Shown: piece after piece, positions 16,914-24,741 of the stretch
Numbering within the stretch: the first letter of the stretch is position 1
How the letters are laid out: every line of letters begins with the position of its first letter
NCBI GenBank assembly: GCA_002407675.1
Contig: DHNW01000025.1
Coordinates: forward strand, 102,341 to 166,340
Direction of reading: 5' to 3'
From: Ruminococcaceae bacterium UBA5406
Lineage (GTDB): Bacteria; Bacillota; Clostridia; Oscillospirales; Acutalibacteraceae
DNA: 64,000 nt
The notes under the pieces: generated by a model
Seen by the model: the letters and a program-made list of their open reading frames with translations, nothing else
Databases searched by the model: none
Told to the model about the DNA's origin: nothing
Position numbers and translations under genes: made by a program

Positions 16914-16965
16914 AAAAAACGTCTGGGCAAACGTCAGCGGCTGAGCACCGCCCTCTGTACGCCCA
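16914..16965 (-). terminator. Second terminator-like hairpin in the S10 leader
   Basis: On the minus strand TGGGCGT (16959-16965) pairs with the ACGTTTGCCCA arm (16924-16934), with inner CAG/CTG and GCGG/CCGC pairs. It is followed, after a GACG spacer, by six T (16914-16919). The stem is bulged, so termination is less certain than for the downstream hairpin. Confidence 0.4.
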
Positions 16966-17072
16966 AAAATATCTGTCGCCCGGTTTAAAATCGGACATAC
17001 TCCACGGAAAAACCGGTGCAAAGCACCGCAACCTCCCGCTTCAACGCATATCTGTCGCAGTCGTACTCAAAT

Positions 17073-17101
17073 ATAATACCACAGGAACGGTGCAATTGCA
17101 A
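17073..17101 (-). promoter_or_regulatory. S10 operon promoter
   Basis: On the minus strand TTGCAA (17096-17101) and TATTAT (17073-17078) are separated by exactly 17 bases. The -35 element lies only about 23 bases past the stop codon of the upstream lipoprotein gene. This is the only strong sigma-A promoter seen ahead of the 30-gene ribosomal unit. Confidence 0.8.
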
Positions 17102-17124
17102 GGGAAATCTTTCGATTTATAAAT

Positions 17125-17970
17125 TTATTTTTTGATAAAATACTTCCACGCCGAATGATTCGTGCGGAAACCTGCCGTATCAGAATATTTTACGCTCAGT
17201 TTAACGAAAGGCCCCAGCTTTTGGGAAACCGGAACGCAAAATGTCATCCCGTCGTTTTTAAAATAAACGCTGCAGGAGCTTATCCCCGATTGAATGACGG
17301 AGGAAGGGTAAGAAGCGGCCTTTTTCTTGGACATCTGTTTTTGGACGGCATTGTTCAAGGCTTTGGAAAGCGCAGCGTTTTTTTGAACCATATCGTCCAC
17401 CGATACGGCTTCTCCGCTTTTCAGGTCATAATTTACCGTACGGATGTTCTCCGTATCTTCTGCGGAAGGCGATGTACTGCATTTTTCCTGAAAAATCACG
17501 CTGATAAAATCATCGCTCCGGTACGCGACATGGCTGGAAACCCGGGCTTCCGCATAAGAAGCGGTATTGCCTGTCCCATAGGCAAGAATGGTTTTCAGGG
17601 CCGTATTTTTCATCAGGCTGTTCACCTTGCTGCAGTCCGCACTGCTGGAAGAAAGCTGAGGATACTCCGCCCGATAATATTTTTTTCCCTGCTTAAATTT
17701 GTACTGCTGCGTTTTGACGGAATATACTTTCTCCGGTGCGGACTGGGCGGAAACCGCTGCCGCAGACGACGCCCCGGAAACGGAACCGGAAGCCGGCGCA
17801 CCGGAAACCAAAGAAGAAGCCGAACTGCCCAGTGCTTCTTCGGAAGAAGTGCCGGAACTGGCCAGGGCTGATGAAGCAGAAGTCCCTTTGCAGCCGGCCA
17901 AAGCCGTCAGCAAAACTGCCGCCGCACAAACCGCGCAAACTACATTCTTTCCATTCATATTTTGATTCAT
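17125..17970 (-). CDS. Lipoprotein with DUF4163/DUF3298-like (RsiV-type) domain
   Basis: A 281-residue exported lipoprotein. The signal peptide ends in a lipobox (LTALAGC). A low-complexity Ser/Ala/Gly linker (about residues 30-75) follows, then a folded domain of about 190 residues. The stretches NYDLKSGEAVSVDDMV and VYFKNDGMTFCVP, with a final FxxNHSAWKYF-like segment, resemble the DUF4163 plus DUF3298 pair found in RsiV-type anti-sigma factors and clostridial lipoproteins. No cytosolic anti-sigma domain is present, so it is not itself an RsiV. The start ATG 17968-17970 has GGAGTG ten bases upstream. Its ligand or role is unknown. Confidence 0.8.
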   Translation of the reverse strand: MNQNMNGKNVVCAVCAAAVLLTALAGCKGTSASSALASSGTSSEEALGSSASSLVSGAPASGSVSGASSAAAVSAQSAPEKVYSVKTQQYKFKQGKKYYRAEYPQLSSSSADCSKVNSLMKNTALKTILAYGTGNTASYAEARVSSHVAYRSDDFISVIFQEKCSTSPSAEDTENIRTVNYDLKSGEAVSVDDMVQKNAALSKALNNAVQKQMSKKKAASYPSSVIQSGISSCSVYFKNDGMTFCVPVSQKLGPFVKLSVKYSDTAGFRTNHSAWKYFIKK

Positions 17971-18113
17971 ACTCAGATCACACTCCAAAATTCACATACT
18001 TAAGGATATTTCAGTTTCTTAATCTTTTGAATACAGCCAGAACAGTGCCCGCCAAAAATTTCCTGCGCACCATTCAGACAAATGGCAGCCGCTGCGCTTC
18101 TTTATTTTTTTAT

Positions 18114-18142
18114 ATTGTAAGGCCTAAAACGCTGCATAGCAA
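18114..18142 (-). promoter_or_regulatory. Promoter of the lipoprotein gene
   Basis: On the minus strand TTGCTA (18137-18142) is followed after 17 bases by TACAAT (18114-18119). It lies about 145 bases upstream of the lipoprotein start and 64 bases past the htrA stop. Confidence 0.6.
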
Positions 18143-18206
18143 GTTACAAATTCATAAATAAAAGTAACAAAATACGGCGGGCAGATTCCCGTACAGAACC
18201 CGGCTG

Positions 18207-19808
18207 TTACTTCTGCGTTTCCCCTTTATCCTCCAAGAGTTTGACACGGATCTTTTTTATCTGGCCATTTCCTGAAATGGAACCGGTATAAAGGCTCATG
18301 GAAATCACGTCTCCGGGCTTGTGCCGGTCTAAAACTTCGTACAGATCATCCATGCCGGTAACGGTTGTGCCGTCGGCTGCCGTGATGATATCCCCGGTCT
18401 TAGCCCCCGCACGCACCATATCGCTTTCGGAATCGATTTTGACAATCACAACCCCTTGCGGATAGCCGACTCCGGTATAAAGGCTTTCTACAGTCTTGCC
18501 CGTAATTCCCAGCCGGCAGCGTCCGGAAACATATCCTTTCCGCATCAGCTCGTCAATGATCGACCGGGCGTGGCTGACGGGAATGGCAAATCCCATCCCT
18601 TCATAGCCTGTTGCAACGATCTTATTGGAATTGATTCCGATCACCTGCCCAAACATGTTGACGAGCGGGCCGCCGGAATTGCCGGGATTGATGGCTGCAT
18701 CGGTCTGGATATAGGTCATTCCGTTGTCACTGTGGCTTTCAATCTCCCGGTTAAGTGCCGAAATATAGCCGCCCGTCAGCGACCCGGCGTAACTCAATCC
18801 GCCTGGGTTGCCGATGGCGATCACCCGGTCGCCGATCTCCATGCTGTCCGCATTGCCGAACCGGGCGGGTGAAAGATCTTTCGCATTGATTTTCAGAACG
18901 GCTAAATCAGAAGTCTTGTCAAATCCCACCACTTTGGCCTGGTATCCTTTATTATTGTACAGCACCACTTTCACCTGGTTGCTCCGGGAATAGTTGACAA
19001 CATGGGCATTTGTAAGAATATAGCCGCTGCTGGTGGCAATAATGCCCGTGCCTTCGGCCACAGCGCTTTGGCCGGTGGTGGTCTGCGACGCAGAAACCGT
19101 CGTTTCTACCCCCACAACGCTTTTAATCACATTCTTGTAGGCCGTGTTTGCACTCAGTTGAGTGCCGGAAGGCTTGCCTTCGATCGTAATGCCTGCGGCG
19201 TTCGGGTCGGTTCCGTCACCCTGAACACCCCCGATCAGGCTTTCCGACGACGCGCTGCCGGAAACGACCGAACCGGGCAGGGATGAAGATGCACCCGGAG
19301 AACCCGAAACGGCAGACGAAGCGGCAGCACCGTACTGGGCAGTTCGAAGTCGGAACGGCGAAGCCACAAACGCGACCACCAAACCGGCTACGACAATCCC
19401 AAGGATCCATAAAAAGGCTTTCAGTCCGCCGCCCATTTTATGCTTATGCGGCGGGCTGGGCGGAGTCTGCCCGTAAGGATTCCAGTAACCCTGCCAGCCG
19501 CCTGTCGGCGGAGTATATGGATTGGTGTACGGCTGCTGCCCATATCCGGGATTGGAATACTGCCCGTAAGGCCCTGCATTCTGCCCGTAGGGAGAATACG
19601 GTCCTTTTCCCGGCGGTTCCTGATAAGGCGGCTCAGGATTCTGCCCGTGCGCGGCTCCGTTATCCGGAGCGGTGCCGTCGTCATGCGGAGACGGCTGATC
19701 CGGGCTTGCACTGCCCGGTCCTTCATCCTGCTGCTCCGGATTCTCCCGGCGGGGTTCTTCTGGAATTTTATCTTCATATTCCCAAGGCTCTTTGTCCTGA
19801 TCATTCAT
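18207..19808 (-). CDS. Membrane-anchored HtrA/DegP-type serine protease
   Basis: This 533-residue protease degrades or senses misfolded proteins at the outer face of the membrane. Residues 1-125 are cytosolic, acidic at first, then a Pro/Tyr/Gly/Gln-rich low-complexity tract with repeated PYGQ-like units. One membrane segment follows (about 130-150), then a Ser/Gly linker, a trypsin-like domain with catalytic His269 (TNAHV), Asp301 (SDLAVLKI) and Ser378 (GNSGGPL), and one PDZ domain (about 430-520). The gene is last in a response regulator-kinase-protease operon and overlaps the kinase stop by four bases, so it is probably induced by that envelope-sensing pair. Confidence 0.93.
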   Translation of the reverse strand: MNDQDKEPWEYEDKIPEEPRRENPEQQDEGPGSASPDQPSPHDDGTAPDNGAAHGQNPEPPYQEPPGKGPYSPYGQNAGPYGQYSNPGYGQQPYTNPYTPPTGGWQGYWNPYGQTPPSPPHKHKMGGGLKAFLWILGIVVAGLVVAFVASPFRLRTAQYGAAASSAVSGSPGASSSLPGSVVSGSASSESLIGGVQGDGTDPNAAGITIEGKPSGTQLSANTAYKNVIKSVVGVETTVSASQTTTGQSAVAEGTGIIATSSGYILTNAHVVNYSRSNQVKVVLYNNKGYQAKVVGFDKTSDLAVLKINAKDLSPARFGNADSMEIGDRVIAIGNPGGLSYAGSLTGGYISALNREIESHSDNGMTYIQTDAAINPGNSGGPLVNMFGQVIGINSNKIVATGYEGMGFAIPVSHARSIIDELMRKGYVSGRCRLGITGKTVESLYTGVGYPQGVVIVKIDSESDMVRAGAKTGDIITAADGTTVTGMDDLYEVLDRHKPGDVISMSLYTGSISGNGQIKKIRVKLLEDKGETQK

Positions 19809-21331
19809 ATGTTGTCCTTCTTCTGTTTTGGATTCGGCGGATTGCCAGCGGTTGTTTCCACCAGTTTTGACTGCCCGGCATGCGGCTGCTCGATTTTTTT
19901 CGGAATCCAGAATTCAAACCGGGTATATTTGTTTTGCTCACTGGCGGCGGAAATATCCCCGCCGTGCAGCCGGACAATGGTTTTTATAAGATAAAGACCA
20001 AGCCCCATTCCATTTTTGTCCTGGCTGCGGGATTTATCCGTTTTATAAAAACGGTCGAAAATCAGAGGCAGTTCATCCGGTTCGATTCCCGCACCGCTGT
20101 TTTCAATAGAAACCGTCACCCGATCACCCGATTCGGCGATATGGATGGAAAGGTATCCTCCCTCATTGGTGAACTTAACCGCATTGTCAATCAGATTATA
20201 AACTACCTGATGGAGCATATCCGGATCTCCATCGACAAACAGGTTTTCCGTATGCTCTAAGCCACGCACTTCAATGTGCTTCGCTTCGATCTTCTGCTCA
20301 AAAGAAAGCAGGCAAATCAAAATTGTATTGGTCAGGTCGAAACGCGCGGGATGCAGCTTCAGGCTGCCGCTGTCGATACGGGAAAGATCCAGCATGGTAC
20401 GCACCAGACGTGAAAGGCGCTTGACTTCCTGCGAAACAATCGTCAGGTAATGCTTTTCTTTTTCCTGCGGGATCGTTCCGTCCAGAATACCGTCAATAAA
20501 TCCCGCTATGGTTGTCATCGGTGTTTTCAGCTCATGCGAAACGTTGGCGATAAAATTGCGGCTTGCGCTTTCACTGGACGTAAGGGAATCCGCCATATTA
20601 TTAAATGCAGCTGCAAGCTGGCCGATTTCGTCGGATGAAGTCACCGGAACGCGGACGGAAAAATCACCTTTTCCAAAACACCGCGCGGCATACGCCATCC
20701 GCCGCAGGGGCTGGACCAGTTTATAAGAAAAGATCCAGACCATACAGAAAGAAATCAAAAACGCCGCTACGGCAGCCAGCAGAAGGTTCCGGACAATCTC
20801 CAGCAGGAAAGTATGAAACGACGCTGAGTTGTAAGCGGCAAAAACCGCTCCGATTTCCGCCATGCCGTCGTCGCTTCTGACTCGGATCGGGACACCGACG
20901 ATATTATGTGACCGGCTGTAAACGCCGTTTAGAGTACCTTCGCCGCTGTAAAAACCATTCAGCGCCTTTTGCATGATCTGAGGACTGATCGGTTTTGTGC
21001 CGTCAAAGTCTCCCCCGCTGCCATAAGCTATTACCTGGAATTTTCCGCTGCAGTCGGTGATAAAAATATCGGAATCAATATTCTGGGCAAATGCTTCGGT
21101 AAAATTCTGCATTCGGACGGAATCCAGCGTATAGACGTCCTTTTTTACGCTGATGGCATTTTTCGAAACCAGCGTAGCCACGTTTTCAGCATTTCGCCGA
21201 AGCAGGTTCCGTTTTTCCGACTTCCAGTAATTTGAGACAAAAATAACCATAACAAAACTTAGAATTATAAAACTGATCAGGATAATTGCTGATGTAATCC
21301 TCAGATATTTTTTAAAAAGGGTCTTACGCAT
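19805..21331 (-). CDS. Membrane sensor histidine kinase
   Basis: A 508-residue kinase with two membrane segments (about residues 12-32 and 183-203) enclosing an extracellular sensor domain of about 150 residues. HAMP (about 204-256), HisKA with phospho-acceptor His266 (NVSHELKTP) and HATPase_c (NLIDNAVKF, GMGLGLYLIK) follow. It is cotranscribed with the PhoB-type regulator upstream and overlaps htrA downstream. The pairing with htrA suggests cell-envelope stress sensing; the signal is not evident. Confidence 0.95.
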   Translation of the reverse strand: MRKTLFKKYLRITSAIILISFIILSFVMVIFVSNYWKSEKRNLLRRNAENVATLVSKNAISVKKDVYTLDSVRMQNFTEAFAQNIDSDIFITDCSGKFQVIAYGSGGDFDGTKPISPQIMQKALNGFYSGEGTLNGVYSRSHNIVGVPIRVRSDDGMAEIGAVFAAYNSASFHTFLLEIVRNLLLAAVAAFLISFCMVWIFSYKLVQPLRRMAYAARCFGKGDFSVRVPVTSSDEIGQLAAAFNNMADSLTSSESASRNFIANVSHELKTPMTTIAGFIDGILDGTIPQEKEKHYLTIVSQEVKRLSRLVRTMLDLSRIDSGSLKLHPARFDLTNTILICLLSFEQKIEAKHIEVRGLEHTENLFVDGDPDMLHQVVYNLIDNAVKFTNEGGYLSIHIAESGDRVTVSIENSGAGIEPDELPLIFDRFYKTDKSRSQDKNGMGLGLYLIKTIVRLHGGDISAASEQNKYTRFEFWIPKKIEQPHAGQSKLVETTAGNPPNPKQKKDNI

Positions 21332-21356
21332 ATTTTCACCCCGGCAAGGAGCAGAT

Positions 21357-22052
21357 CTACTCTTTTTCTTTTACTTCAAATTTATAGCCGACACCCCAAA
21401 CCGTCTTTAAAGACCATTGATCCGAAACGCCCTCCAGCTTTTCCCGCAGACGTTTGACGTGGACATCAACCGTGCGGCTGTCGCCGTAATAATCGAACCC
21501 CCAGACTTCATCCAGCAGCTGGTCCCGTGTAAACACGCGGTTGGGGTTGCTGGCAAGATGATAAATCAGTTCCATCTCCTTGGGCGGTGTATCAATCTGC
21601 TTGCCGTTGACTTTCAGCTCATAATTGGTCAGATTGATGGAAAGCTTGTCATATTCCACCTTTTTAACCTGATTGTCCCCGTTTTTCCCAAGGCGGCGCA
21701 GCACCGCTTTGATCCGCGCCACGACTTCCTTCGCCTCAAACGGCTTTACGACATAATCGTCTGCACCCAGCTCCAGCCCCAGAACCTTGTCGAAGACCTC
21801 GCCTTTGGCCGTAAGCATAATAATCGGGCATTGCGATTTTTTGCGGATTTCCCGGCACACCTGCCAGCCGTCCAGCCCGGGAAGCATAATATCCAGCAGA
21901 ATAAGATCCGGCTTTTCGCTGTCAAACATTTCCAGCGCTTTTTTTCCGTCATTTGCAATGACAGTCTCAAAGCCTTCCTTTTCAAGATACAGCCTGAGCA
22001 GTTCGCAGATATTCTGGTCGTCATCCACCACCATGATTTTTCCGGATGCCAT
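21357..22052 (-). CDS. OmpR/PhoB-family response regulator
   Basis: A 231-residue regulator. The receiver domain (1-120) has the acidic pocket DDD near residue 10, phospho-acceptor Asp54 and the conserved Lys in VVKPFEAKE. A winged-helix DNA-binding domain follows (about 135-228, ending RTVWGVGYKF). GGAGG precedes ATG 22050-22052. The upstream region carries a TATAAT box (22095-22100) inside an imperfect inverted repeat (CCTTTCCA...TGGAAAAGG, 22083-22110), which could be an autoregulatory site. Confidence 0.95.
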   Translation of the reverse strand: MASGKIMVVDDDQNICELLRLYLEKEGFETVIANDGKKALEMFDSEKPDLILLDIMLPGLDGWQVCREIRKKSQCPIIMLTAKGEVFDKVLGLELGADDYVVKPFEAKEVVARIKAVLRRLGKNGDNQVKKVEYDKLSINLTNYELKVNGKQIDTPPKEMELIYHLASNPNRVFTRDQLLDEVWGFDYYGDSRTVDVHVKRLREKLEGVSDQWSLKTVWGVGYKFEVKEKE

Positions 22053-22176
22053 ATCAATTCCTCCTTCGCTCCCTCAGCTTTTCCTTTCCATTTGATTATA
22101 CTGGAAAAGGAGGTCCAAGGTATGAATATTTTATAAAGATTTTTTATGCCCGTACACAGGAGCCGCCCGGCATCCG

Positions 22177-22212
22177 CCCGCCGGGCATAAAAGGCGCGGC
22201 ATCTGCCGCGCC
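22177..22212 (-). terminator. Terminator after leuD
   Basis: On the minus strand GGCGCGGC pairs with GCCGCGCC around a short loop (22193-22212) and is followed by TTTTATG (22186-22192). The plus strand also shows a run of T after the stem, so it may work in both directions. It separates leuD from the response regulator gene. Confidence 0.75.
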
Positions 22213-22225
22213 CTTTTTCTTCTGC

Positions 22226-22708
22226 CTATTTTCGGATACTGTTCAAAAGGCCGCCCTTCTGAATAATATTCTGTAAAAAAGGCGGATACGGCCGTGCTTT
22301 ATAAGTTTTCCCGGTCGTCTCATCCCTTATCACACCGGAATCAAAATCGACCGAAACCGTGTCGCCGCTTCGGATTTCCTCCGCCGCGTCCCCGCATTCC
22401 AGAATTGGCAGACCGATATTGATGGAATTCCGGTAGAAAATCCGGGCAAACGACGAAGCAATTACGCAGGATATCCCGCTGGAACGAATCGCAATCGGCG
22501 CATGTTCCCGGGACGAGCCGCACCCGAAATTCTTTCCGGCAGCAAGGATATCCCCCGGCTTGACTTTTTTTACAAAATCCGGATCGATATCTTCCATACA
22601 ATGCGCGGCCAGCTCCGTTTGCGACGACATGTTGAGATACCGCGCGGGGATGATTACGTCGGTATTGACGTTGTCTCCGTATTTATGGACTGTTCCCTGT
22701 ATTTTCAT
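22226..22708 (-). CDS. leuD: 3-isopropylmalate dehydratase small subunit
   Basis: The 160-residue swivelling domain subunit pairs with LeuC to isomerise 2- and 3-isopropylmalate in leucine synthesis. The signatures NVNTDVIIPARYL and the substrate-binding FGCGSSREHAP are present. Size and sequence fit the short archaeal/clostridial LeuD class. It lies 16 bases after leuC. Confidence 0.95.
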   Translation of the reverse strand: MKIQGTVHKYGDNVNTDVIIPARYLNMSSQTELAAHCMEDIDPDFVKKVKPGDILAAGKNFGCGSSREHAPIAIRSSGISCVIASSFARIFYRNSINIGLPILECGDAAEEIRSGDTVSVDFDSGVIRDETTGKTYKARPYPPFLQNIIQKGGLLNSIRK

Positions 22709-22724
22709 GGCAGATCCGCTCCTT

Positions 22725-23984
22725 TCAAATCCGGTCCGGGTCGGTCAGGAACCCGGTTACAGCGCTTGCCGCAGCCACGGCCGGACCCGCAAGGTAAACT
22801 TCGGATTTCACATGGCCCATGCGCCCGACAAAATTCCGGTTTGTTGTGGAAACGGCCCGTTCACCTTTGGCCAGCACTCCCATATGCCCGCCCAGGCACG
22901 GCCCGCAGGTCGGCGTGCTGAACACAGCCCCCGCTTCGACGAAAATCTCTGCCAGCCCCTCGCGGACCGCCTGAAGATAAATCTGCTGAGTAGCCGGAAT
23001 CACAATGCAGCGCACCCCGTCGGCAATCTGGCGGCCTTTCAGGATGGACGCGGCAATGCGCAGATCCTCTATGCGCCCGTTGGTGCAGGAACCGATCACA
23101 CTCTGGTCGATTTTCACCCGGCCCGCTTCGTCTATGGTTTTTGTATTCGACGGAAGATGCGGAAAAGCGACAATGGGGCGCAGCGCCGACAGGTCAATCT
23201 CAACGGTGGATTCATAAACCGCGTCCGGATCTGCCTGATAGACAACGGGCTTTCTCTGGAAACGTCCGTTTTCGTACTCCATGGTGATATCGTCTACAGG
23301 GAAAATCCCATTTTTTGCCCCGGCTTCTATTGCCATATTGGCAATGGTCAGCCGGTCCGCCATCCCCATGTACTGGAGCCCCTCCCCGGTGAATTCCAGG
23401 GAACGGTACAGCGCGCCGTCCACACCGATCTTTCCGATCAGATACAAAATTACGTCTTTGCCGCCGATCCAGCGGCTCGGTTCCCCCGTAAGGACAACCC
23501 GGATGGCAGACGGAACCTTGAACCACGCCTTGCCGGTGATCATCCCGGCGGCCATGTCGGTCGAGCCCACGCCCGTCGAAAAAGCACCCAGTGCGCCGTA
23601 GGTGCAGGTGTGCGAATCCGCTCCAATGATGCAGTCGCCGGGGCCGACAAGCCCTTGCTCCGGCAGCAGCGCGTGCTCTATGCCCATACGACCCGCGTCA
23701 AAGAAATTCACAATACCGTATTTTCGGGCAAAATTACGCGTCCGCTGGCACTGTTCGGCTGATTTAATATCTTTGTTGGGTACAAAATGATCCATAACCA
23801 GTGCGATACGGTTCCGGTCAAATACGGAATCCGCCCCGCATTTCTCAAAGCCGTCAATGGCAACGGGCGACGTAATGTCGTTGCCGAGAACCAGGTCAAG
23901 CTCTGCCTCGATCAGCTGCCCGGCTTCCACAGCGGGCAGACCCGCGTGGGCCGCAAGGATTTTCTGCGTCATAGTCATTCCCAT
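22725..23984 (-). CDS. leuC: 3-isopropylmalate dehydratase large subunit
   Basis: A 419-residue aconitase-family subunit carrying the [4Fe-4S] cluster, with ligand cysteines visible in GSCTNGR and TPTCGPC near the C-terminus. The length fits the short LeuC class that partners with a roughly 160-residue LeuD. The frame is open upstream, but ATG 23982-23984 (MGMTMTQKI) has AAAGGAGG at the right distance. It diverges from the Crp/Fnr regulator gene across a 103-base intergenic region. Confidence 0.95.
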   Translation of the reverse strand: MGMTMTQKILAAHAGLPAVEAGQLIEAELDLVLGNDITSPVAIDGFEKCGADSVFDRNRIALVMDHFVPNKDIKSAEQCQRTRNFARKYGIVNFFDAGRMGIEHALLPEQGLVGPGDCIIGADSHTCTYGALGAFSTGVGSTDMAAGMITGKAWFKVPSAIRVVLTGEPSRWIGGKDVILYLIGKIGVDGALYRSLEFTGEGLQYMGMADRLTIANMAIEAGAKNGIFPVDDITMEYENGRFQRKPVVYQADPDAVYESTVEIDLSALRPIVAFPHLPSNTKTIDEAGRVKIDQSVIGSCTNGRIEDLRIAASILKGRQIADGVRCIVIPATQQIYLQAVREGLAEIFVEAGAVFSTPTCGPCLGGHMGVLAKGERAVSTTNRNFVGRMGHVKSEVYLAGPAVAAASAVTGFLTDPDRI

Positions 23985-24041
23985 TGAAATTCCTCCTTTA
24001 TTCCATTTCAATCCATTATCCCACGGGGACTGTACAAAAAA

Positions 24042-24059
24042 TGTAACACATGATACAAT
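24042..24059 (+). promoter_or_regulatory. Inverted repeat and -10 element between leuC and the crp-like gene
   Basis: TGTAAC-ACAT-GATACA (24042-24057) is an inverted repeat matching at five of six positions per arm, the general layout of a Crp/Fnr-family operator. Its right arm overlaps TACAAT (24054-24059), a good -10 for the rightward crp-like gene; no convincing -35 is visible. The position suits autoregulation and control of leuC. Confidence 0.5.
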
Positions 24060-24087
24060 CTGGCTAAAAGGATGGAGGGAATCCTGC

Positions 24088-24741
24088 ATGGAAAGAAATG
24101 GGCCGGAAAAATCGTGGACCATACTGGAAAAAGAACTGACGCCGCGGTTTTATGAAAAAGGCGCCGCAGTTTACTGGCAGGGCGACCTTGCCGCGGAATT
24201 TTTTTATCTGAAGGACGGAGCCGTACGGATTTTCTTCTGCTCGGAAAACGGCGGGGAGAAGACGCTGGCAATCCGGAAATCCGGCAGCGTTTTTGGCGAA
24301 GCCGCCTTTTTTGACGGCCTGCCCCGCGTATCCTCGGCAAAGACACTGAAAGATTCCAAAATCATTGCTGTAACGCGGCAAAGCCTGCTGAAGTGCATCC
24401 GGAAGGATCCGGAGCTTGCCATGGGTCTTCTGACCTGCCTGTCGCAAACCATCCGCATGCTTTCTTCTCAGGTGGACACAGCTACCTTTCAGCAGGCGGA
24501 TGAACGGCTGGCCAGGCTTTTGCTGAATTTGGCGGGAACCAGAGGGGAAATCCGCGCCACACATGAAGACCTGGCGGCCCTTGCCGGCGTTTCCCGCGTG
24601 ACCGCCAGCCGAATTCTCTCCGGTTTCCGGCACAAGGGATGGATCCAGACCGGCTACCGGGGGCTGCATCTCACCAATGCCGCCGCTCTGGAAAAATTCG
24701 CGGCTAATCCTCAAAAACGGCACCGCGGGAACCGGACGTGA
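24088..24741 (+). CDS. Crp/Fnr family transcriptional regulator
   Basis: A 217-residue regulator with an N-terminal cyclic-nucleotide-binding-like beta-roll (about 20-115), a dimerisation helix and a winged helix (HTH about 158-185, THEDLAALAGVSRVTASRIL). The N-terminal domain lacks an evident Fnr-type cysteine cluster, so oxygen sensing through 4Fe-4S is unlikely; the effector is unknown. ATG 24088-24090 has GGAGGG upstream. The gene lies between leuCD and ilvD, suggesting a link to branched-chain amino acid synthesis. Its last 38 bases overlap the 3' end of ilvD on the opposite strand. Confidence 0.92.
   Translation: MERNGPEKSWTILEKELTPRFYEKGAAVYWQGDLAAEFFYLKDGAVRIFFCSENGGEKTLAIRKSGSVFGEAAFFDGLPRVSSAKTLKDSKIIAVTRQSLLKCIRKDPELAMGLLTCLSQTIRMLSSQVDTATFQQADERLARLLLNLAGTRGEIRATHEDLAALAGVSRVTASRILSGFRHKGWIQTGYRGLHLTNAAALEKFAANPQKRHRGNRT

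Larger units (their letters stand above)
16788..17066 (-). promoter_or_regulatory. Structured 5' leader of the S10 operon (candidate attenuator)
   Basis: There is no gene between the lipoprotein stop (17125) and rpsJ (16787). The transcript from the S10 promoter carries about 280 nucleotides of leader. It contains GCGACAGATAT twice (plus-strand 17048-17058 and 16969-16979), each copy followed 17-18 nucleotides later by GCGGTGCT. It also has the perfect hairpin CGGTGC-TTT-GCACCG, a long stem-loop (16924-16965) followed by six U, and a clean terminator hairpin (16869-16902). Such an arrangement predicts regulated readthrough, but which ligand acts (ribosomal protein or other) cannot be read from the sequence. 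Confidence 0.75.

Noticed and set aside
18165..18200. Possible terminator after htrA
   Set aside because: TACGGG can pair with CCCGCCGTA only with a three-base bulge and is followed by just four T, so it was not listed as a feature.
22560..23762. A 400-codon plus-strand frame opposite leuC/leuD, and similar ones opposite ilvD (24780-25646, 25166-26305)
   Set aside because: The opposite strand encodes highly conserved leuC, leuD and ilvD; the shadow translations have no domain features.
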